64,000 nt of DNA from Hymenobacter lucidus (lineage in GTDB: Bacteria > Bacteroidota > Bacteroidia > Cytophagales > Hymenobacteraceae), in assembly GCF_020447265.1 (NCBI RefSeq), contig NZ_JAJADR010000011.1, positions 1-64,000 on the forward strand. Reading direction: 5' to 3'. Below the pieces are notes generated by a model. The model had not been told where the DNA came from and searched no databases. It saw only the letters and a list, made by a program, of their open reading frames with translations. The position numbers and the translations under genes were made by a program. Position 1 is the stretch's first letter; each line of letters begins with the position of its first letter. Of the stretch, positions 58,096 through 64,000 are shown piece by piece.

Positions 58096-58896
58096 GTGAA
58101 ATACGCCGTTTCCAGTTGGCTGCTGCTGGGCCTGCTCAGCGCCTGCACCCGTGATACTCCCAGCGAACAAACAACTACTGCCACTCAGAATGTGACACCC
58201 AAAACTCCGGCGGCCGTTTCGGCCCCGGCCGACACGCTGGCGACCTTCCGCTGGGAAAGTGAAATGTGCAGCTTCACCGGCCGCTACGACACGCGCAAAT
58301 ACACCGCCCAGCAGCTGGCCGATACCCACGAGCTGCTGATGGGCGGCGTGCTGACCACCAACGAAACCGTCTTCAAGCCCGAGGATATTGCCAAGCTCAG
58401 CCTCGATACCCTGGAAGCGGAATACACCAAAGTGCGGGCCCGGCTGCTGGCCCTGGAGCTGGTGCCCGAGGCCCGGTGGCAGAAGCTCAAACGCCGCAAG
58501 CTACAGTCGCTCGACAACCAGTACCGGGCTAAAAAGCTCACAATGCAGGCCTATGCCAACCCCGCGGTGCTGCTGAGCGCCCCGTATCCGGCCTCGTGCA
58601 AATTCTACATCCGGGGCCTGGCTACCGGCAACGACAGCCTGATCCGGCAAACCTGGCAGCAGCTCGTGCGCGAGCAGCAGCGCAACAATAGTGTGCCCGA
58701 GTCGCTGCAGCGGCGCTTTGAGCAGGAAGCGGCCGAACCCAACTGGCGGCAGTACGCGCAGGTCGAGCTGCTGGGCTTCGGCTGGTGGAACTGCGTAAAC
58801 GAAACCATCGACTACGTGGAGCCCACTGAGCGGCTGCGCGGCCGCTACGCACAGCTGTTCACGACCGTCAAATCGGAGTGCGAGGAAGTGGATTAG
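58096..58896 (+). CDS. Hypothetical lipoprotein
   Basis: Predicted lipoprotein of 266 residues. The leader VKYAVSSWLLLGLLSACTRD has lipobox LLSAC; a Thr/Pro-rich linker follows. The mature domain is helical and carries four cysteines (SEMCSF, ASCKFY, WNCVN, KSECEE). A GTG at 58096 starts the leader; the frame is open to 57799, but the extension is not leader-like and overlaps the divergent gene. No family is recognised. It lies 57 bp before a metallophosphoesterase gene on the same strand. Confidence 0.7.
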   Translation: MKYAVSSWLLLGLLSACTRDTPSEQTTTATQNVTPKTPAAVSAPADTLATFRWESEMCSFTGRYDTRKYTAQQLADTHELLMGGVLTTNETVFKPEDIAKLSLDTLEAEYTKVRARLLALELVPEARWQKLKRRKLQSLDNQYRAKKLTMQAYANPAVLLSAPYPASCKFYIRGLATGNDSLIRQTWQQLVREQQRNNSVPESLQRRFEQEAAEPNWRQYAQVELLGFGWWNCVNETIDYVEPTERLRGRYAQLFTTVKSECEEVD

Positions 58897-58953
58897 CCGC
58901 GGATTTACGTTCCGCTTTATCCTCTCTACCTTGTTCCGCATAGCGCCAGCAAT

Positions 58954-59799
58954 ATGAAAAGACGGGCCTTTATCCGAAAAAGCGTGGCCGGACTGGCCGG
59001 AGCGGGCCTGCTCGGCGGGCTGTATGCCTGGCAGCTGGAGCCGTTCTGGCTGGAGTTTGTGAAAGTGAAAATGCCCATCCGGAACCTGCCGCCGGCGCTG
59101 GTGGGCAAAACCCTGCTGCAGATCAGCGACATTCACATTGGCACGCGGTTCGACCATCGTTTCATCATCGACTCATTTCAGAAAGCCCAGGAATTCAACC
59201 CCGACTTCGTGGTCTACACCGGCGACTACGTCAGCACCGACAAGGACGAGGTGCAGTACGGGTTCCTGCAGGAGGTGCTCGGTAGCTGCGTGAGGGGTAA
59301 ACTGGGTACGGTCGGGATTCTGGGCAACCACGACTACGGCCGCAACTGGGCCCGGCCCGAGGTGGCCAACACCGTGGCGGCCATGCTGGCGGCCCAGGGC
59401 GTAACCATGCTGCGCAATGAGCAGGTGGAGCTGCACGGCCTGCGCTTTATCGGCTTCGACGACTACTGGGGCCTCAACTTCGCCCCCGGCCGGGTGATGA
59501 GTGAGTACGACGCCACTAAGCCGGCAATTGTGCTTTGTCATAACCCGGACGTGTGTGACCTGGACGTCTGGAACGGCTACCAGGGCTGGATTCTGGCCGG
59601 GCACACCCACGGTGGGCAGTGCAAGCCGCCCTTTCTGCCGCCCCCGCTGCTGCCAGTGAAAAACCGCCGGTACTCGGCCGGGCAGATTGAGTTGGCCGAC
59701 AACCGGACGCTCTACATCAACCGGGCCCTGGGCCATCTGTGGCAGGTGCGGTTTAACGTGCGGCCGGAAATAACAATCTTTGAGCTGGCCGCGGGCTAG
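58954..59799 (+). CDS. Metallophosphoesterase (YaeI-like), exported
   Basis: Calcineurin-like phosphoesterase of 281 residues. The N-terminus MKRRAFIRKSVAGLAGAGLLGGLY is a Tat-like signal (RRAFIRKS). Metal-binding motifs are in order: QISDIHIGT (D..H), VYTGDYVS (GD), GNHDYG (GNH), LCHNPD (H) and AGHTHGGQ (GHTH). This matches the YaeI/UDP-2,3-diacylglucosamine-hydrolase-like group acting on phospholipid head groups or nucleotides; the substrate is not decidable. ATG 58954. Confidence 0.9.
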   Translation: MKRRAFIRKSVAGLAGAGLLGGLYAWQLEPFWLEFVKVKMPIRNLPPALVGKTLLQISDIHIGTRFDHRFIIDSFQKAQEFNPDFVVYTGDYVSTDKDEVQYGFLQEVLGSCVRGKLGTVGILGNHDYGRNWARPEVANTVAAMLAAQGVTMLRNEQVELHGLRFIGFDDYWGLNFAPGRVMSEYDATKPAIVLCHNPDVCDLDVWNGYQGWILAGHTHGGQCKPPFLPPPLLPVKNRRYSAGQIELADNRTLYINRALGHLWQVRFNVRPEITIFELAAG

Positions 59800-59899
59800 C
59801 AACTACGGCCGACTAGGCGCTACTATTGGGGCGTAAACAACGGCGGCCTGACTTCTGTCTTCGTAGCCAGTGGCCTTTCCTTCTAACCTCACTCAACCT

Positions 59900-61639
59900 A
59901 TGCCTTTCCCAACCCGACTTTCTCTCGCCGGCCGCTGTGTAGCGCCGCTCTGTGTGCTGGGCACGGTGCTGACCGGCTGCCAGACGCGCCCCGCCACTAC
60001 CGCTCCGGCCGCCACAGTGGCCGCACCCACCACCGAAGCCGCGCCGGTGGCCGCTACGGCCGAAAAGCATGAGGGCATCACGGCTTCCGGCCTGGGGCGC
60101 TACCTCGAGGCCGTTTCCGCCGACTACATGCTGGGCCGCAAGCCGTTTACGGTCGGGGAGGAGCGCATCACCAACTACCTGGCCGACCAGTTCCGCCACA
60201 TCGGCCTGAAGCCCGGCCCCGACGGCAGCTACTTCCAGGCCGTGCCGCTGGTGGAAATAACCGGCACGCCCTCGGCTACCATGCAAATCAGGGGCAAAAG
60301 CCAGAATCTGAGCTTCGACTACAAAACCGACTTCGTGGCCTTCACCCAGCGCGAGCAGGAGAAAGTGGCCGTAACCAATTCCCCGCTGGTGTTTGCCGGC
60401 TACGGCGTGGTGGCTCCCGAGTACGGCTGGGACGACTACGCGGGCCTCGACGTGAAGGGCAAAACCGTGGTAGTGCTAGTGAATGACCCCGGCAACGCGG
60501 GCAACGACACGACTTTCTTTAAGGGCAAGGCCATGACCTACTACGGCCGCTGGACCTACAAATACGAGGAAGCCGCCCGCCACGGCGCCACCGGCCTGCT
60601 CATCGTGCACGATACCAAACCCGCCGCTTACCCCTGGAGCGTGGTCCTGAGCGGGGCCATCAGCCCCAAGCTGCGCGCCCAGACCGCCAACAAAGGAGCC
60701 GACAAGTGCGCCCTGGAAGGCTGGCTGACCATGGACGCGGCCAAAAAGCTCTTCACCGCCGCCGGCCAGAACTACGACCAACTCTACGCCGCGGCCAACA
60801 AAAAGGGCTTCAAGCCCCGGCAGCTCGGTGGCCTCACCCTCACAACTAGCATTCAGAACAAGCTGCGCCGCCAGACCAGCAAAAACGTGCTGGCCGTACT
60901 GCCCGGCACTACCCGCCCCGACGAATATATCATCTACTCGGCCCACTGGGACCATTTCGGGGTGGGCAAGGCCATTGCCGGCGACTCCATCTACAACGGG
61001 GCCGTGGACGACGGCACGGGCCTGGCCGCGCTGCTCAGCATTGCCGAAGCCTTCCAGCAAAGCCCCCAGAAGCCGGCGCGCAGCATCGTGTTTCTGGCCG
61101 TAACCGGGGAGGAGCAGGGGTTGCTGGGCTCGGCCTACTACGCCCAGCACCCGCCGTATCCGCTGAACAAAACCGTGGCCGACCTGAACATGGACATGCT
61201 CTGGCCCTACGGCCCGATGAAGGACCTGACCGTTATCGGCTACGGGCAGTCGGAGCTGGAGGACTACGCCCAGGCCGCGGCCAAGGAGCAGGACCGCTAC
61301 CTGCTGCCCGACCAGACGCCCGAAACCGGCATGTTCTACCGCTCCGACCACTTCAACTTCGCCCACGTGGGTGTGCCCTCGCTCTACGCCAGCGGCGGCT
61401 TCGAAAGCCGCACTGGCGGTAAGGAGGCTATTGCCCGGCAGCGCCAGAACTACACCACCAACATGTACCACAAGCCCGCCGACCAGCTCGACCCCAGCTG
61501 GGACCTGTCGGGCATTGCCCAGGACGCCCAGCTCTACTTCCGCGTGGGCCAGCAGCTGGCCGGCGAAACCACGTTCCCGAAGTGGCGCGAAGGCTCGGAG
61601 TTCAAGGGCGCGCGGGACAAGAGTATGGGCGGGAAGTAA
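59900..61639 (+). CDS. M28 family zinc aminopeptidase (lipoprotein)
   Basis: Extracytoplasmic peptidase of 579 residues. The leader PFPTRLSLAGRCVAPLCVLGTVLTGC has lipobox VLTGC. Residues ~110-260 include a PA-like insert. The zinc-binding peptidase core follows: SAHWDHFG (His, Asp), DDGTGLAALL, TGEEQGLLGS with the catalytic Glu, NMDML and SDHFNF with the last His. This is the M28 set of ligands, so activity is expected: removal of N-terminal amino acids. The start at 59900 (MPFPTRL) is preferred over 59870, which lies before the leader. Confidence 0.9.
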   Translation: MPFPTRLSLAGRCVAPLCVLGTVLTGCQTRPATTAPAATVAAPTTEAAPVAATAEKHEGITASGLGRYLEAVSADYMLGRKPFTVGEERITNYLADQFRHIGLKPGPDGSYFQAVPLVEITGTPSATMQIRGKSQNLSFDYKTDFVAFTQREQEKVAVTNSPLVFAGYGVVAPEYGWDDYAGLDVKGKTVVVLVNDPGNAGNDTTFFKGKAMTYYGRWTYKYEEAARHGATGLLIVHDTKPAAYPWSVVLSGAISPKLRAQTANKGADKCALEGWLTMDAAKKLFTAAGQNYDQLYAAANKKGFKPRQLGGLTLTTSIQNKLRRQTSKNVLAVLPGTTRPDEYIIYSAHWDHFGVGKAIAGDSIYNGAVDDGTGLAALLSIAEAFQQSPQKPARSIVFLAVTGEEQGLLGSAYYAQHPPYPLNKTVADLNMDMLWPYGPMKDLTVIGYGQSELEDYAQAAAKEQDRYLLPDQTPETGMFYRSDHFNFAHVGVPSLYASGGFESRTGGKEAIARQRQNYTTNMYHKPADQLDPSWDLSGIAQDAQLYFRVGQQLAGETTFPKWREGSEFKGARDKSMGGK

Positions 61640-61719
61640 TGGGCTAGCAGCAGGTTTCGCGAGTTGAAACAGGCCTCAGACAAGCGAATAGGGTATTAAC
61701 CAAGCAATCCTAATCACAC

Positions 61720-62277
61720 ATGGCAACCGAGAACGAAGAGCCCGAGGAAGATTGCCTCGACGAAGAAGAGCTGGACGCGCTGGAGCTCAAGCTGGTGCTG
61801 GAGTGGCTGCAAACTGTGCCCACCTCCGAATGGCACGTGCTGGCCCACGAGTGGAATTACGACAATTCCAAAGACGTGCTGCACTGGCTCGTGGACAACC
61901 CGCGCACCGAAAAAGCCACCGCCCTGATGATCTACTGGATGTCCGGGGCCCGCTTTCATAAGCAGTACGGCTCGGCTGAAGAGGCCCGCGCCGTGGCCAG
62001 CTACCTGGGCGGCAAGTGGGAGTTTATCCACGAACTAGAAGCCCGGTACCTGGCCGGCTTCTACACGGCCGGTACCGTCGGCTTCGACCCCCGGCACGAC
62101 GGTTTCTCCGGCCCCAACGGCTACGACTGGACCCAGGATTACCGGGAGTATCCGCCGAAGTCGCCGCTGCCGGCCGAGATGGAGCAGGCCGTGCCGGGCA
62201 TTCAGCCCCAGAGCGACGTGGTGTACATCGAAGGCATTCCCGAGCACATTTGGGAGCAGCTGGAGAAGTACTTCTAG
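61720..62277 (+). CDS. DUF4274-like protein
   Basis: Protein of 185 residues, cytosolic, very acidic at the N-terminus (ENEEPEEDCLDEEELDALEL). The segment WHVLAHEWNYDNSKDVLHWLVDNPRTEKATALMIYWMSG resembles the DUF4274 pattern, in which a WNwd.g motif and a 'c..ATA...fw' motif occur with similar spacing. The C-terminal half (YTAGTVGFDPRHDGFSGPNGYDW) has no named match. Such proteins are common small accessory genes of unknown role. The start ATG at 61720 is the first in frame. Confidence 0.6.
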   Translation: MATENEEPEEDCLDEEELDALELKLVLEWLQTVPTSEWHVLAHEWNYDNSKDVLHWLVDNPRTEKATALMIYWMSGARFHKQYGSAEEARAVASYLGGKWEFIHELEARYLAGFYTAGTVGFDPRHDGFSGPNGYDWTQDYREYPPKSPLPAEMEQAVPGIQPQSDVVYIEGIPEHIWEQLEKYF

Positions 62278-62665
62278 CTCTGGCGCCTGCATCGTTCCGG
62301 CCCGCACCGCCGCGCTCTTTCTGGTAAAGGGCGCGGTGTGCTTACGGAGCAGTCCGGTATCGTTGGACTGTTTTTCAGGAGCAGCTACTTCCTACACTAT
62401 CTGCGACTTAGCCTTGGCAACGTTCCCGGCAACGTTTGCAGTGATTTATATAGGGATTCAAGGATTTGGTGTGGCGGTAATGGCGTACGTTGATGGCATA
62501 TTTCACATGTAGTTGGATGTAAGGTGGATACTACGGTGCTGCATGTCCGGCCGGACGGCCTCGTGGTAGCTGCCCTTGCTGCCAACTCTTGGGAAATACC
62601 TATTGCGCCGCTCTGAGTACCCGTCGCGGCTGTGGCGGGCTTTCTACCATCCACCAAAATTCCCC
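62278..62665. other. Intergenic region upstream of the pectate lyase
   Basis: About 390 bp with no supported gene. A weak stem (CACCGC ... GCGGTG near 62305-62340) follows the DUF4274 stop. A reverse-strand frame near 62400-62657 exists but has no start signal or known motif. Positions ~62420-62560 contain runs such as CAACGTT, which may hold regulatory sites, but none is recognised. Confidence 0.35.
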
Positions 62666-63772
62666 ATGAAAACCAACTCTTTCCTGGCGTCCGCGCTATT
62701 GTCGTTTGCTGGCCTGCTGGCCGGCTGCGAAACCAACAACCCCGTAGCCCCGGCCACGCCCGCCGCTACTGCTTCCTCCGCCGACGTGGAAGCCACCTGC
62801 ACAGCCAAAGGCTGGGCCGCCCAGAACGGTGGCACCAACGGCGGCGGCACCGCCACGCCCACCATCGTTACTACCTACGACCAACTCAAGGCCGCCATTA
62901 CCAACGCCACGGTGAAGGTGGTGCAGGTCAACGGCACGATTACTATTCCCTCCGGCGGCCGGATTTCCTTCCAGGACCAGACCGGCAAAACCATCTTCGG
63001 CTCGGCCGGGGCCAAGCTTGTGTCGGCCGACCAGACCCAGGCTGGCTCGGGCATCATCTACGTGAAGCGCTGCACCAACATCGTGATTCGCAACCTGGTG
63101 TTTGAAGGGCCGGGCGCGTACGACGTCGACGGCTGGGACAATGCCACTGTGGATGCCTGTACCCGCGTCTGGATTGACCACTGCGAGTTCCGCGACGGGG
63201 TGGATGGCAACCTCGACTTCAAGAATACGGCCGACTTCATCACCGTGTCCTGGACCAAGTTTGCCTACCTCAAGTCGCCCCGGCCCGACGGCCCCGGTGG
63301 CTCCGATGACCACCGCTTCTCCAACCTGATTGGCTCGTCCGACACCTCTACCGGCGACCGGGGCAAGCTCAGCATCACCTTTGCCCGCTGCTGGTGGGCC
63401 CAGGGCTGCGTGGCCCGCATGCCGCGGGTGCGCTTTGGCAAGGTCCACGTCGTCAACAACCTATTTGGCAGCTCGGTGAGCACCTCGGGGGTAATGGCCG
63501 GCTTCGAGGCCAACCTGCTCATTCAGAACAACGTGTTTGAGAACATGAACCGGCCCATCGACCTGATGGCTAACAACTCGACGGCGGTGCAGGCCACCGG
63601 CAACATCTTCACCAACACGACCGGTAACACCGCCGGCAACGGCAAAACCGCCTTCACGCCGCCCTACACGCTCTCGACGCTGGCCGCTTCGAGCGTAAAG
63701 GCCGCCGTAACGGCTTCGAATGGTGCCGGCGCTACCGTGGGCGGCAACACCTGCGTCAACAGCAACATCTAG
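62666..63772 (+). CDS. Pectate lyase, PL1 family (lipoprotein)
   Basis: Predicted exported polysaccharide lyase of 368 residues that cuts polygalacturonate by beta-elimination. Leader MKTNSFLASALLSFAGLLAGC has a lipobox. A Ser/Thr/Gly linker precedes a right-handed parallel beta-helix: VKVVQVNGTITIPSGGRI, VIRNLVFEGPGAYDVDGWDNATV, then VWIDHCEFRDG (conserved WiDH), and RMPRVRFGKVHVVNNLF with the conserved R-x-P-x-x-R of PL1. The start at 62666 was chosen for the leader. The GH88 hydrolase at 39466 could act on its products. Confidence 0.9.
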   Translation: MKTNSFLASALLSFAGLLAGCETNNPVAPATPAATASSADVEATCTAKGWAAQNGGTNGGGTATPTIVTTYDQLKAAITNATVKVVQVNGTITIPSGGRISFQDQTGKTIFGSAGAKLVSADQTQAGSGIIYVKRCTNIVIRNLVFEGPGAYDVDGWDNATVDACTRVWIDHCEFRDGVDGNLDFKNTADFITVSWTKFAYLKSPRPDGPGGSDDHRFSNLIGSSDTSTGDRGKLSITFARCWWAQGCVARMPRVRFGKVHVVNNLFGSSVSTSGVMAGFEANLLIQNNVFENMNRPIDLMANNSTAVQATGNIFTNTTGNTAGNGKTAFTPPYTLSTLAASSVKAAVTASNGAGATVGGNTCVNSNI

Positions 63773-63829
63773 CCGTTGGCATAACCTCCCACCGCTTCGG
63801 CCGCCGCCTGGTGGCTGCCGTTGCAAAAG

Positions 63830-63867
63830 CTCGGGCCGTCTGCGAAGATCTTCGCGGGCGGCCCGAG
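63830..63867 (+). terminator. Hairpin after the pectate lyase
   Basis: CTCGGGCCG and CGGCCCGAG form a 9-bp stem around a loop that itself contains GCGAAGATCTTCGC. No T-run follows, so it is a moderate terminator candidate 58 bp past the stop codon. Confidence 0.5.
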
Positions 63868-63972
63868 TCGTTGTAGTGGGTTGGTGGTAACCATCTTGGC
63901 CGACTTGGCTGTTGGGCGCTTTTCTGCACCTTGCGGCGCGAGGGCCGTGCCAGCCGCTTATATAGTCACCGA

Positions 63973-63980
63973 TACCTTTG
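63973..63980 (+). promoter_or_regulatory. Candidate -7 element near the right edge
   Basis: TACCTTTG matches TAnnTTTG exactly. An ATG follows at 63985 (reading M-R-L-S-V to the edge), but it is too close for a normal leader and the gene, if any, runs out of the window. No TTG is found 19 bp upstream. Confidence 0.35.
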
Positions 63981-64000
63981 TGTAATGAGATTATCAGTAG

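Noticed and set aside
63985..64000. Start of a new gene at the right edge
   Set aside because: Only five codons are visible (M-R-L-S-V), and the ATG is too close to the -7 element for a normal leader.

Overview
The window is GC-rich and reads as a chromosome segment of a Bacteroidota bacterium, most likely Hymenobacter or a close relative in the Hymenobacteraceae. Supporting signs are the E1 alpha/beta fusion, the DUF349 and YqgE families, a small basic-tailed protein preceded by a textbook Bacteroidota promoter (TTG-N19-TAnnTTTG), weak Shine-Dalgarno signals and many lipoproteins. The genus is an inference from gene content. No rRNA, CRISPR array, prophage or transposase gene was found. There is one tRNA (Thr) and one cobalamin riboswitch.

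Layout. 0-10.9 kb: the start of hemF running off the left edge, a large solitary curlin-repeat protein, a fused 2-oxoacid dehydrogenase E1, a BamA/TamA-like outer membrane protein, a SpoU/TrmH RNA methyltransferase, and a sigma factor/membrane regulator/beta-barrel cluster. Two copies of a ~270-bp palindromic repeat fill two convergent intergenic gaps. 11-17.5 kb: the most unusual locus, two adjacent minus-strand genes for giant multi-domain enzymes. One joins a peptidoglycan amidase, an alpha/beta hydrolase and a metacaspase-like protease. The other joins an LCAT-like lipase, a leucyl-aminopeptidase-N-like domain and a CHAT protease. 17.6-28.8 kb: CoA-binding protein, COG2509 flavoprotein, thioesterase behind a cobalamin riboswitch, two-way MFS and TPR genes, an AraC regulator beside an NmrA-like reductase, a tryptophan-dioxygenase-family gene and serine dehydratase beta.

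27.3-46.9 kb is mostly housekeeping and transport: TolC plus a periplasmic adaptor, gpsA, small DUF proteins, two more transporters, catalase, a coiled-coil membrane protein with a degenerate NERD-like domain, a GH88 hydrolase, a pdxH-DUF1015-maf cluster, yqgE and a DUF349 protein. 46.9-51.6 kb follows the tRNA-Thr gene and is visibly more AT-rich and gene-poor. It holds small secreted or lipoprotein genes, a histone-like small protein, an ankyrin protein and an orphan VbhA-like antitoxin. 51.6-64 kb: a single-receiver response regulator, a five-PAS hybrid histidine kinase, two tandem nucleotidyltransferases, a lipoprotein, a phosphoesterase, an M28 peptidase, a DUF4274 protein and a PL1 pectate lyase.

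Start codons were often moved inward from the longest reading frame to a start that begins a signal peptide, a lipoprotein leader or the conserved domain. These choices are stated per gene. All family names come from reading motifs by eye; no database search was run.
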